From [Phialemoniopsis] sp. UDSM-2020 (taxonomy: Eukaryota; Ascomycota; Sordariomycetes; Thyridiales; Thyridiaceae): a DNA stretch of 64,000 nucleotides. Where the stretch lies: positions 186,001 through 250,000 of the forward strand of contig JAEILZ010000007.1 of the NCBI GenBank assembly GCA_018873225.1, given 5' to 3'. The notes beneath the pieces are model-generated. The model worked only from the letters and a program-made list of their open reading frames with translations, was not told where the DNA came from and ran no database searches. Of this stretch, positions 11,002 to 21,780 are shown piece by piece (the stretch's first letter is position 1; each line of letters starts with the position of its first letter). The position numbers and the translations under genes were made by a program.

Positions 11002-13287
11002 GGCTGCTGGTGAAAAAGGAGGATTAGTCGATTTTGATTTGGAGCGTGAAAAGAATCAAAGGGTCTCTGAGACGGGGAAGCGAAGATATATATTGTAGCG
11101 GTGGCGAGATCTTCTCGAAGGTAGGGTGGGAAAACTTATCGTGGTGTGTGAGGTTGGGGGTTGCCCGGGAGAAATGGGTTGAGAAGGGGGGGGAGGGGGA
11201 AGAAAAGATGGGATGGTTGTGGGGAGAAAATCGAGGGAGAAGGGAAGACGCTTCGAGGACAGGCCAAGCAGATATTTATGTAGCTTGGAGTGCAAAATCC
11301 AAGACGAGCCGAGGGGGATGCTGGGAGCTTCTGGAAGGTAGGATGGCTTACTGTCAATAACAATAGAATGCTCGAGTAAGAAAGGTGACAATGCCAGAAG
11401 GTTCGACAATACAATGCAAGTACAACTAGGCCGACAATGCTGGCAACAATGGTGATGAGAAAGTGAAGAGAGAGTGAGGATGAAGGGGTTGATGAACTCA
11501 CCTAAGAAGTAACTTGGTCACAGCTTGTACGATGATTCACCCTGTCTGCCAGGTAGGTAAACTTGACAATGGCCTTTCAATCGCAAAAGAATGTGGTCTA
11601 TGATAATGTGTTGCTGTAAAGATAGATGTAGATGATCTAACGGGAAGCCTTAAGTACGTCAAGTCGAATCGAGGCCGCGACAAATAGACAATTCAAGGCT
11701 GAAAGGCCAGAAGGACCGACACAGAGTTGATCTGGCTCCGAAGAGGAACTCGCCACCGTACAAACTCAACCCAACTCAATGACTGACGACGAACGGGACA
11801 TAAACAATGGCTAAAGTACATAGACCGGACTGGACTGGTGGAAACGGACAGAAGTCTGACGAAGAAAGTTGAACAAGAAGGAAGAATACAGTGAAACAGT
11901 GATGAAGGAGGGACCAGACGCAGAGGGAACAAAGTACAAGAGAGAAGGCAATGATGTTAGACTTGACTGTAGGTTGCTCTGCCTCTCTTCAGAAAGAAGC
12001 AGGCAGGGATGATGGAGGATCAAGAGTCAAGAGACACTTCCTCACCATGCACAGAATTGCGGACACCTCGAAGGTCAAATAAGATTTTGTGGAGGTTATA
12101 GCTCCGAATCGCCTTTTCCAGTCGGCCGAGAAAGGTATCATGTGAGTGAAGTAAAAAGTCTGTCTCGAGGATGGTGGAAGAGCGAAATGTAGATGCTGGG
12201 AGGCGCGGGTCGCGACATTGGGGGTTATTACCGGGTATCTAGGTACTTCGGAGCTGCCAATTTCGATCAGATACCGTGTTGAGACGCTTCAGTTCTTTCC
12301 TTTGATGTCGACTTCCTTCCAGACAACAACAGCCAGTGGGCCACGCGTCAAAGATTTTGATATCCTCCGCTTCGGTTTGCTTGCCGAGAGTTATGCGACT
12401 TTGTTGTCTTCAAAAGCTGCAGACAGGCCGCAGCATTGGTTGCGCGCCGTTGATCACCGCAAAACAATGATGGCTGAAGTAAACCTCTCGATTTTGGTCC
12501 TTTGTGCCGTCGCTTGTGACAGAGCAAACCTCTGAAGCAGCGGCCGTTCCGGTTGTAAAGAGACCGAATGCGCAACAAGCAGACAAACAAACATCCGTTT
12601 CTTACGAGTGGCGCGGAGCGTGGACTGAGGGCCGCAGTGGCTGGTTCTGTCGTGCCTCGGATACCATAGCTGTTTGATACCACCGCGGGGCAAAAAAGCC
12701 ATACCAAGGTGCCGAGGTTTGTTTTGGTGGCAGTTGCACCGTGCTTCTTGTGTCACCTTGACGCCTCTCAATGATTCTTTCGCTATTCTTGGCTCTCTCT
12801 GATCGACCAGCACGGGTATGACCGAAGCTGACAAGGTTTCCACGGTATCTTTGTTTGCTGCAGAACTTGCTCCCGGGGCTGTGTCTGCATCTCTTGTGGC
12901 GCGTGAATTACCGAAGAATAGTTGGACGTGTTGAGAGCTAGATCTAGACAGCGTTGTCTGAGAGGGGATTAGGGTCAGTATCAGGGATGCATATATACTA
13001 GATTTGTATGTATACGAGAAAGGTGAGTTGGAGTTGATGTGGTGTTGAGCACTTAGATTTTGTGACTTGTTCTTTCGGAGAGAGGTAAGATGAGGGGGGT
13101 TTTGTGAGGACATTGTGAGGACATTGTGAGGAAGAGCCTTGAGAATGGATCAACAACATATAGATAAGATTGATAGCACGAGTGCTATCAGCTATTTGCG
13201 GATAAAAGTCACTACATCTATTGCTCTCGAGTACTATTCGCTACTGTTGCAGACACATAATGCGCTCTGTCTCGGCGCAGCCTTAAA
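11002..13287. other. 2.3-kb spacer, no supported gene
   Basis: The left part is the leftward promoter of the helicase gene. On the minus strand it is strongly pyrimidine-rich, for example around 11150-11230. The rest has no frame with family resemblance. A 219-residue minus-strand frame at 12454-13113 starts inside an 11-bp tandem repeat and has no recognisable domain, so I do not call it. A TATCTAGGTAC motif occurs at 12236-12246. Confidence 0.45.
13102..13131. repeat. 11-bp unit (TTGTGAGGACA) repeated almost three times
   Basis: Two perfect tandem copies of TTGTGAGGACA (13102-13112, 13113-13123) are followed by a partial third. On the minus strand each unit reads TGTCCTCACAA and contains an ATG across the junction. 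The array lies about 190 bp downstream of the ribonuclease stop codon. It is probably simple replication slippage. Confidence 0.8.
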
Positions 13288-13891
13288 TCAACCTTTCTTG
13301 CACGCAACAAAGTTGTTCCCGCTGGCGCCGGTATGCGTGATCAACGAGTCAAACTGCCCATCGTCGTCAAAGATGACCCGGTCCGGGCCAGGCGAGCCGC
13401 CAGAGTAGACCTTGAAGCTCGATAGGATGGGGAACTCGTACCACGGACCGCTTGTGGGGAAGACGAAGCCCTCCGAATCGTGGTACTCGTGGGGGTAGCT
13501 GCCAGAACCTGCATATGGACCCCCGCAAGTTAGTCTTTGACCTTTGGTAGGGTGTGATATCAACTTGTTTTTGTCGTTGTTATCATTGTTTATCTCTCAT
13601 GTGCGGGAATGGGGGTAATCCGACACGAGACAACATTGGAAGTCCACATACCCAGGGTGCTGCCCGAGTCGTGCAGCGAGACACCCTTGTTGAGAGCCTC
13701 ATCGATGTCTTCCTGCCAGTAGCAGACGGACCCGCAATGGTACACGCAGGTGGCACGCTCCTCGACTGGCTCGACCGGGGCCGCGACGGCGAGGGCGGCC
13801 AGCAGTGTCAGCATGCATGCCTGGGGAACAGGTGGTTAGATAAGTTGTAGTATAGTGCCGATTCGGAGTGACCAACCTTGAGTCCAACCAT
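13288..13891 (-). CDS. Secreted guanyl-specific ribonuclease, T1/N1/F1 family
   Basis: Cleaves single-stranded RNA 3' to guanosine by way of a 2',3'-cyclic phosphate. 134 residues from exons 13891-13877, 13820-13652 and 13508-13288. The first exon encodes just MVGLK and completes a signal peptide ([20 protein letters not shown]). The mature part shows the T1-family core: [12 protein letters not shown] (base-recognition and general-acid/base region with the conserved His), YEFPIL (catalytic Glu), [13 protein letters not shown] (catalytic Arg) and [12 protein letters not shown] (catalytic His). Four conserved-type cysteines fit two disulphides. Length matches the family's roughly 100-residue mature enzymes. 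Likely an extracellular nutrient-scavenging enzyme. It is the plain RNase fold, without the long loops that define ribotoxins. A TATA box lies about 130 bp upstream. Confidence 0.93.
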
Positions 13892-14019
13892 GATGGGCAT
13901 AGAAGGGATGATGAGAACGTATACTCAAAAAGAGAGGGGGCTCGGGGCGTCTTTTGGGCTTGAAGGTTGAGCCTGGCAGTTCCGCGGCCAGGGGAAGGCC
14001 AATCGTGGGCATCGCCCAC

Positions 14020-14029
14020 CCTTTATATG
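14020..14029 (-). promoter_or_regulatory. TATA box of the ribonuclease gene
   Basis: On the minus strand this reads ACATATAAAG, about 130 bp before the start codon at 13891. That distance is typical for a fungal TATA element plus a short leader. The assignment is by position and sequence only. Confidence 0.5.
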
Positions 14030-15187
14030 TGCGCACATCACAACACAACGACGAGATGGTGCAGCTCTTGCAGCTGAACCTCGGGCTTCGATCCCCTGGT
14101 GAGCTGCTGTGTGCGCGCGCGATACGGGTGCGACTGATAGTGTGGCAGCTACTGCAGCTGCTCCGGTGCTATCGCGACGCGATTGGTGCTGGCCCTGCCA
14201 AGTTGGGGGTTACAAGGGCCGGACCGGCATATAAAAGCCGTTGTATTCCTCGCATGCCATGCCTGATTGGCTGTAGCGGCGGTGCATTGCTGTGTTTGAG
14301 GAAGAGAGAGAGAGGTGGGAGCCAAGCTTTTCCGGGAGAGGAAGGCCACGGGAGGACGTTGACGGTCGTGATTGGGGAGGCCGGCAGATTGGCGGATCGC
14401 GGCGCGGGGGGATCTGCGCTGGGGGAAACGGGGTCACCCTTCAGCGCTGAAAGGGGCCAATGGGGGTCTGTCATTGGTGTAGCCACCCCTCTGAAGCCTG
14501 CCCGCCCAGGTATCTAGGTACCTAAACACAATCTGGTAGGGCACCAAGGGGGACCCTATGGCGCGCATCTGGCCATTCCCGCAACGGCATGGCGACATGT
14601 AATGAAGAACGGGAGAAGCCTACCGAATCGAGCTGCATGGCCATATCTCGCCAATCATCACGAGATGCGACCCTCGAGACTCGAGACGGGCATTATCAGG
14701 TCGGTGGACAGGGAAGGGGTCTCTATCTGCGCCGTTTATCGCTGCACCCGGCCGTGCAATCTCCTCCTGGGCCAGGTATTGACACGTGCTGACAATCGTC
14801 TTTCGAGGATCCGTGGTATCCAACGCCGATATCAGTGGAGGAAGCGACCAAGGAGCTGCAATGCGCACTTCAACAGCCGAAGACTCGTCAATCTACACTG
14901 CGGACTGTGGCCGGCGGCGTGCTCCTCCTCGTTGAGACAGTCACCGCATTGTTACGCGATTTGTCCTGCCTCGACCGAGTCCGAGTCCGGATGGTACCCA
15001 ATTCCACTACTCTTCTTAGTAAAGTATGATGCGGTATGTATGTCGGAATTAACATCAAAGAATCGAGGATTCCAGTCGACCCTGCATGACAGTTGTGGCT
15101 CAGTCAAGGACGGGACGGGAGGCTTAACTCCGTCCTGCGCTTCGACGTGCTTCTTCGCTTGGCATGGCATGGCATGCAGAAAGTAAA

Positions 15188-15447
15188 TGCTTACGTTGAA
15201 AAGATCCGGCTGTCCCCACTAGTCAGGGACTAACATTAAAGTAGTTTATGCTTACGTTGAACTTTACTTGTACTTGAAGACACAGCAAGAAACCCACTTG
15301 GTTTTTGCTTACGTTGCGTGCATGATCAGACCTTATTGGCTCTTGAGTCTAGCAGACCCATTGAACCTCTCAGAAAGTCCACCAAAGCTGTCAACACTCC
15401 AACTAAAGACTCGCCCGTTGACTCCAGGGCTGAAAACGTTTACGTTG
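15188..15447 (+). promoter_or_regulatory. Four-copy TGCTTACGTTG motif array upstream of the SDR gene
   Basis: TGCTTACGTTGAA occurs twice exactly (15188-15200 and 15249-15261), TGCTTACGTTG once more (15306-15316), and a related GTTTACGTTG at 15438-15447. Start-to-start spacings are 61, 57 and 132 bp, and all copies have the same orientation. The flanks do not match, so this is not a tandem duplication. TTACGT is a core recognised by bZIP proteins of the CREB/ATF/Yap type, so a transcription-factor site array is plausible. This is inference; no factor is assigned. Confidence 0.6.
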
Positions 15448-15530
15448 TTTGCATTCACCTAAATCTCCATTCAGCCATGACGAGAATGGCGTTCAGTGAT
15501 ATTGCAGACAAGAAGGGCAGACCAAATGTC

Positions 15531-15538
15531 TATAAAAG
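15531..15538 (+). promoter_or_regulatory. TATA box of the SDR gene
   Basis: TATAAAAG lies about 150 bp before the ATG at 15684 and just downstream of the repeated TTACGTTG motif. The positioning makes a regulated, TATA-containing promoter likely. Confidence 0.55.
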
Positions 15539-15683
15539 ACGTTGTTCTGCCTCCCCAAACCGATCATGTCTCCAACCACAATCACCAGCAACCGCATCAC
15601 CACTTCTACCTATCTTGCCTCAATCCATCACCTACAACGAATCTTCCTTTTTGTAGAACTATCTTATAAAATTTATAAGCAAA

Positions 15684-16871
15684 ATGGCTAGCACCTGGGA
15701 CGTTCTTTGCCCCTCTTCACCCGTCTTGACCGAGGCGAATCTGCCCGACCAGACTAACAAGGTCCGCACTTGTTCCTCCTTCCTCGCCCGAGCCATTGCC
15801 ATGCATTTCACTGACACAGCGACCAGGTCTTCATCGTCACCGGCAGCTCCGGCGGTCTCGGCAAGGAACTCATCAAGATACTGTACCAAAAGAATGCCAA
15901 GATCTACGTGGCAGCGCGGTCCGAGACCAAGGCCATGGCCGCCATCGACGAGGTCAAAGCCGCCTTCCCCACCTCCACCGGCCAGCTCATATACCTCCAT
16001 CTCGACCTCAACGATCTCAGCACTATCAAGAAGTCCGCACAGGCCTTTCTCGACAAGGAGACTCGACTCGACGTCCTCTGGAACAACGCCGGCGTCATGA
16101 TTCCCCCTCAGGGCTCCGTGACTGCCCAGGGCTACGAGCTGCAGATGGGTGTCAACGCCCTCGGAAGCATTCTCTTCACAGAGTTGCTCCATCCAATTCT
16201 GGCCGCAACGGCTAGAAAATCTCCCAATAACTCGGTACGCATAATCTGGGTGGCCTCGAGCGCCGCCGTCATGGCACCCAAGCCGGCCATCGATTTCGCC
16301 AACATCGATTACACCAAGGAGGAGAGCCCCATGAACAAGTACATGCGAAGCAAGGCGGCCCTCGTGATCCACAGCGCCGAGTTCGCAAGGAGGACAGCAG
16401 ATGAGGGTATCCTCAGCATCGTAAGTTTTCCCATGATACCTCCCGGAAATCGAACACGGAACTGATCCAGTTGCATCTCACCCGCAGAGTCTCGATCCCG
16501 GAGCATTCATGACAGACCTCCAACGCACCACGCCCCTGACGATGAAGCTCTTACTCGTAAGTTTGGCTCTGCTGATTCTCCAAAGCTTGACTCCTTCTGA
16601 CAAATGTACGCTCCAGCGACTCATGTCGAAACCACCCAAGTACGGCGCATACACTCAACTATTCGCGGGCCTTAGCACGGACATCACAGAGAAGAACAAC
16701 GGAGGTTGGGGTAAGTTTGAGCCTTGCTATATCATCCAGACACACTGCTGACTACCCATCCAAGTTGCACCATTCGGTCGCCTCGTCGATGGTCGTCCTG
16801 ATCTGTTGGAAGAGACTCTTGGCAAGAAATTCTGGAAGTGGACCGAGGACCAAGTCCGGCCGTTTCTGTGA
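15684..16871 (+). CDS. Short-chain dehydrogenase/reductase
   Basis: NAD(P)-dependent oxidoreductase with unknown substrate, 313 residues. Five exons: 15684-15761, 15827-16420, 16488-16556, 16617-16710 and 16765-16871. All frames join, ending WKWTEDQVRPFL. Classical SDR features: cofactor motif VTGSSGGLGKEL (TGxxxGxG), LDLNDLSTIK, the structural motif NNAGVM, the helix-4 region MGVNALGS, an active-site serine region VASSAAVM, and a YMRSKAA segment carrying the YxxxK tyrosine/lysine pair. It resembles the retinol-dehydrogenase/WW-oxidoreductase-like SDRs common in Sordariomycetes. There is no signal peptide, so it is probably cytosolic. It stands between a divergent ribonuclease gene and a convergent bZIP-like gene only about 120 bp away. 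The upstream motif array suggests inducible expression. Confidence 0.9.
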
Positions 16872-16993
16872 TCAGTAGGATCCCAAGTGTACTTTATTCA
16901 GCATTGCGGCGTCATTAGATGTTTGGATTTTGCGTGGCAATCGTCAGAATGTCTTTTTTTATGTTATAGAGATCGCTTCTAGATATATATAGC

Positions 16994-18199
16994 TCAAGCA
17001 TGTGGCCATCTTTCAGTCTCATCCCCTTCTCCGTCCCTCATCGCTCTCCGCCAGGCGCTGTTTCGAGCTGCCTCTTCTTCCTTCCCTCCCGTCAGCGCTG
17101 CCCACTTGTCCAGAAACCACGGCATAGCCTCCCAGCTGCGCGAGTCCCAGGGCACACCCTGGCCGTGCCCGTGTGCGGACCCGTATGTAGAGCCCCAACA
17201 ACGTAGTCCGCCGCCGAACATATCGAGGCACAAGTCGTCGTCGTCGATCAGCGGCGGTTCGACAGAAATGGCATCGAGTATCCTGGAACGAAACGATGGC
17301 CAAGGCACAAGGTCGAAGCAGGGATGATGTTCTATGCTTCGCTGCGCAGTCGTGGGTCTCAGGTCCGGCGCGAGACGCAGATTATTGCGGCTCATGTCGT
17401 CCTCGAGCTCGCTGGTCTCGGAACCCGCCGAGTAGAACCGCGACAAGGCATCATCGTTCATGAGGGCCTCCGACGGGATCCGTAGCTGTGTCGCGTTTGA
17501 TAGCATGGCTGCAGCGAATGACATACCTCGTATTGTGATGGTGTTGGTATTGAGCCTCGGGCACGGAGGCTGGAACCATTCGGCCGGTGGCCACTCGGCA
17601 GGAGAGTTGAGCTCTGACAGGAGGCGGACACCGGCGGACACGGCCTGCGTGATGTCGACGTCGGCATAGCTGGACTGGACAAGCTCGGCCCAGCGGCGGA
17701 AGGAGAGCGAGATGGCGCACTGGAAAAGCTCCGGGCTCATCGCGTAGCCCATGGCAATAAGGCCATACTTGACCACGTCGCGGATGGCGAAATCCTCGCG
17801 AGCCACGATGTTGTAGTACCTAGAAGATGCGTCCTTGGAGAGAGGCCGGAGGATCTGGTAGACATCGGCGGGTGATTGGCCCCGGCTACTCGCAGCGCCT
17901 TGCGTCTGCACCAGCTCGAGATCAGACGTGGTTGATGTGCCGGTTTCGGGGACGGCCGAGGTTGGCAACACTATCTCGACATCAATGTCCTCGAAGTCCG
18001 CAGCATCCTTGTTCGTGAGGGCAGACACGGCAATCTGCTCAAGGACTTGCAGTTTTTGCTTCTGCCTCGCGCCTGGTAGCAATCAGCTCATGGTACTGTC
18101 GTGTCAGTGCCCGGTTGGTGACTTGCGGTAGGTTCGCTGCGCTTCGGCATTTTGGCGCCGGCGCCGACCTGCAGCGTCCGGTAGCCGCGGACGGGGCAT
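16994..18199 (-). CDS. bZIP-like transcription factor with DUF3425 C-terminal domain
   Basis: 382 residues from exons 18199-18123 and 18065-16994. The 57-bp intron falls inside the basic region. Joining GTCACC...GCGAG at phase 2 restores RRRRQNAEAQRTYRKQKQ followed by KLQVLEQIAV, the shape of a fungal bZIP basic region and start of zipper. The leucine heptads after it are short and degenerate. The C-terminal 250 residues show the DUF3425 pattern, with a helix-rich NIVAREDFAIRDVVKYGLIAMGYAM block and the late HPCFDLVPWPSFRSRILDA and WGSTYGSAHGHG blocks. Members are nuclear regulators, often of secondary metabolism or stress. I chose the start at 18199 because it is the only in-frame ATG before the basic region. 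A longer N-terminal exon cannot be excluded. Its 3' end faces the SDR gene. Confidence 0.8.
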
Positions 18200-18475
18200 C
18201 AAGCGTCGTAATGAGTGATATTGGAGACGATGAAAGTGTATGTACGCCTGATGGCTTCACTTTCGGCGGAAGCAATTGAGAGTCAGCAGAGTTTGGAGTG
18301 TCGGCTGAAGGAATGTCAGACATCCGACGCTCACTCCCTTTAAAGTAGCGGCGATTGTGGGACCACCAGGCTCAACAGCATTAACACTGGCATTTTGGAT
18401 CACAGCTTGGCCTGGTACAGTTTTCCCACTGTGACTTGTCAATTGCATACGCATTTCGCTGTTGGGTCTACCTCA

Positions 18476-19097
18476 TCAACGTCTCTCGGCGGCCACTTCT
18501 TCAGCACTGGCTGGGATCCTTTCATCTGCACCCTGCCACTGTAGGCCGCCCTCGGCGAGTCCGCTTTTACCTTTCTGACCTTTCATCTCGGCCGCTCGGC
18601 CCTCCAGATCCGCGCCCTCCGATCGCACCTTGTCAAAAACGCCGCCCTCGCTGGCCCCCACTCCTTCAAGACCGGACCTCTCCTTCTTGCGCCGGCCGTG
18701 CAGCTCGGCGCTCGACTGCCCTTGGTACGGCTTGCCGAACTCGGTCTCGTTGTAGATCTGCTGCGAGGTGGTGCCAGGGAGGGATGCCTCGGCCGATGTG
18801 CGCTGGCCACCAGCCATGTCATCCGTGTCAGGGTTTGGTTGGTGGGTAAACTTGGCGGGTGCCGTCCCGGCCGGGTACGTCTCGGCGTGGAACTCGGGGG
18901 CGGCATCGTTGCCTACCTTGACACCTGGAGCGTGCTTCGGTAGACAAAGATATGTCAGTATTACTTCCTCTCGCTGTAGAACAGAGTGTATGGGTTTTCC
19001 TTACGCCCTTTTTGGTGAGAGGCTCGCTCGGCGGGACGCGCGAATGGAATTCGCCTTGGGCATTCGTCATGGCATCAGGATTCCGTGAGGCCGACAT
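18476..19097 (-). CDS. Small hydrophilic protein, stress-type, unknown function
   Basis: 183 residues from exons 19097-19005 and 18934-18476. The 70-bp intron joins KKG to HAPGVKVG in phase 0. The protein is strongly hydrophilic, rich in Gly, Glu, Ala and Lys, and has no signal peptide, membrane segment or cysteine. It contains the segments TSQQIYNETEFGKPYQGQSS and LHGRRKKERSGLEGVG, and ends in an Ala/Glu-rich helix. Such composition is typical of fungal hydrophilin or LEA-like proteins made in conidia or under water stress, but I do not recognise a named family. A TATA element lies about 140 bp upstream. It is head-to-tail behind the bZIP-like gene on the same strand, with separate promoters. 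Confidence 0.8.
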
Positions 19098-19233
19098 GGT
19101 GGATTATAGTTGTGCTAATGTTCCGGATTGATTTTGATATTGTTCGCTCGGTGAATATTGAGTCAAATAGATTTCGTGAAGAATGGTGAGAATGAGAGAT
19201 AAGTCTAGCAACGAGAAACGGGTGCGGCGCTCA

Positions 19234-19240
19234 TTATATA
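19234..19240 (-). promoter_or_regulatory. TATA box of the small hydrophilic protein gene
   Basis: Reads TATATAA on the minus strand, about 140 bp before the ATG at 19097. The call rests on sequence and distance only. Confidence 0.45.
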
Positions 19241-21751
19241 CAAACTCTACCCGGAGAGAAGGCAGTATTATCAGCCAGTATTCTGGTAGGTCAACGTTGC
19301 CATTCGATGATGTCAAGTCGACATCGCGTTTACATCATGCACCATCACCATTTTTCAGATGGTGTGGGCGGCGAAGATGACAGTATAAGTGGAGCTAAAG
19401 CTGGACCTTGAGCTCTTATCTGCTTGACTGTCCGGGTTAATGCAATATAAGCACGAAAACCCTTCGCAGCGAGGATAATTTGCTGGAAAGACAGTAATGG
19501 GAGATTTTCAGAAGCCCCATTGATGTGACCTCATGAAGCACCATTTCGCCTTATTTGTGGAGTCTGCAACGGAGGTTTTGGTCCTGGAGTTGACAACGTG
19601 TTGGGAGCTCTCCCACGTCACCCAAAACTAAGCAGACTCACGGTGGACAACACGCCCAGACGAGGTTCGTTATGGTATTCCCGTCGTGCCATATTTGTCA
19701 AACACCAACAAATTGCCTTCCCTTTGAAGTGTGTGTGCCTTCCGGTTCTGAAGCAGGCTCTTAGACAATGCAGAGAATGGAAATACCCTTTCAACATCAA
19801 AACGTAGAAGAACTTGTACGAGAAATTCTTGAAAACTGCTGAACCCTCACCTGTAGTTTCATTATCGTCAACGTACTACATCGAAGGTGCTCATGAGGAA
19901 ATGCTGTCTCCTCTCATGCCGTACGAACCCCCATGATGCGCCGGGTATGTCTATCTGCGTTGAGTAAGTGAGTAAGTGAGTATGTATGTTTCAAATAGTC
20001 TCTAGTCTCTTCAAAGAGACGACTGGCTCTGATATGATGAATCGAGCACTGTTGATACATTACGGTATACACAAGGGCCGTGAATCGAGAACATAGCGGT
20101 CGTTTCTGAAATCGGTAGACATAACTGCGGCACCTCAACTCAATCAAGTCAGGCCCGAGCATCTGGATTAGGCGCGTATACAGAAATAACCACTCCTTCC
20201 TCCTACATTACGATTGACATGGTTTGCTTCAAATCTCAGGGCAGGTTGTTGAAGATCAGCCCTGTCATTTGTACCCGCCGGCATGAAAGAAAGCAAGGGC
20301 AGTGTCTCTGAACATTGAACACATCACTACACTGACTCGCTTAAGGCCAAGTCTTTGAGGAATTGTCACCTGTAGTCTGGTGCATGATTAGCATGATATC
20401 CTCAAGCAATGAGAGCACCGAATAGACGAGATTATTCGTGACTGGAATTAGAGGCTGAATATGGTGGAAGGTATTCGTTGATATCGAACTCCTTCCGGTT
20501 GCTGAAGTTCCAGGCCTGAGTATACAAAAGTTGATCATCAATCGATTGCTTCTTCTCTGAATGTGTGCCACCGGGCATTCCCCCAAACCAGTAAGTAGCG
20601 GTTCGGAATGAAGGAGCCTGGGAGGCGTTACTCGATGCAAGCAAGGATGGCTTCCCTAGTCACCCTCGGCGTTGGGAATGAATGGGGACTGTATGCAAGC
20701 ACTTAAACGCAGACAAATGCCAAACCGTAGCAGCGGGGCCAAGATGAAACACACTTGCGGCCCCTGAAGGCGATTTCGTATCTCTGCTCCTCCTACGTGA
20801 CCTGTGCCTCCGTACTTTTGCACAGAGGTAACGTTTAGCGAGTGGGGCAAAGGGGTTAGGTCACTTTGTGTGGCACGAGAGGGGGTTCTTTGCACGGCGC
20901 TCATTGCATTGGAACGGACTTTTGAGGTACGAAGTAGTGACGGGCACGGTGGATGCTGATTGCGGTATTTTGAATGGTATCTATCATAATGAAATGAATG
21001 CCGGCATTGATACTTATATGGATGGAGTCGCGAGTCTTCTCGTTCTTACCAGCTTTTCGTCTTGGCTGATGCCCTGGCTAATATGATGCAATGCGGGCGT
21101 GGGAGCATGCACCCATGTGCGGTCAGGTCAGGGGATGGGATGGGGTCTCCACCACCGGGTATTGCCAACAATGGCAGCAACATGGGAGAGAAAGGAAGCA
21201 CAATTGATCAATTCAATCCATTTCAATTTAGCAGGCCTACGACACTGAATCGGAAGACTCGGGGGCATTTGAATGCTGGTATTCACACTCACAGGCTGGC
21301 TGTCTGGAACACGAGGGCCCGGGCAAAGGCGATCGATCGTTCTATTAATATTTTCCCACTTGGACGGGATCCGGCAAGGCCGCCAGCGGTAACAATTCTG
21401 CCCTGGCTGATGACTGCGAGCGGTGCGCCCGCGCCGTTGCTGGTTGGTCGTACAGCCAACCGCAATGCCGCCGATCCAGCTCCACCGGACCTGCCTGCAT
21501 GCATCGAGGTACCATCTGCTCCATCCAAGATCGTTTCCTTTGTTCTCACAATTGCTCTTGTCCACGCTTCAGTCGGGAAACGTGAATCACTTTAGGCTTC
21601 GTACGCGCTCGCACGCGTGGCTGCGATCCAAGACACATTCCAGTCCCCCGCGCGGGCCACCATCAAATTCTCCAGTGCGGCGCATGCCAAAAGCGAAAAA
21701 GGGAGCCATGCGAAACTTCATGCCTTTGAATCCCGAAAAGTAGGGGCCTCT

Positions 21752-21780
21752 GTAGCGTGGTGGCCTAGTGGTAGCGCTCC
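21752..21780 (+). other. tRNA-like 5' fragment with perfect A box
   Basis: TGGCCTAGTGG at 21761-21771 fits the RNA polymerase III A-box consensus TRGYNNARNNG exactly, and its surroundings (GTGGTGGCCTAGTGGTAGCG) look like the acceptor/D-arm half of a eukaryotic tRNA. I cannot find a matching B box (GGTTCGANTCC) or a closing acceptor strand in the next 150 bp, so this is not a complete tRNA gene. It may be a truncated tRNA or a SINE relic, or chance. Confidence 0.35.

Larger units (their letters stand above)
13892..15683. other. Divergent promoter region between ribonuclease and SDR genes
   Basis: No gene is supported. It holds a TATA element for each flanking gene, a TAGGTACCTA palindrome at 14515-14524, and four copies of a TTACGTTG motif (15188-15447) in the half proximal to the SDR gene. 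The TTACGTTG copies are listed separately. Confidence 0.5.

Noticed and set aside
12454..13113. 219-codon minus-strand frame in the helicase/ribonuclease spacer
   Set aside because: Composition is not gene-like, the start lies in a tandem repeat and no domain or splice pattern supports it. It remains a weak possibility.
13288..13891. Ribotoxin (sarcin-like) identity for the small ribonuclease
   Set aside because: It has the short T1/F1-type catalytic core and length and lacks the long lysine-rich loops of ribotoxins.
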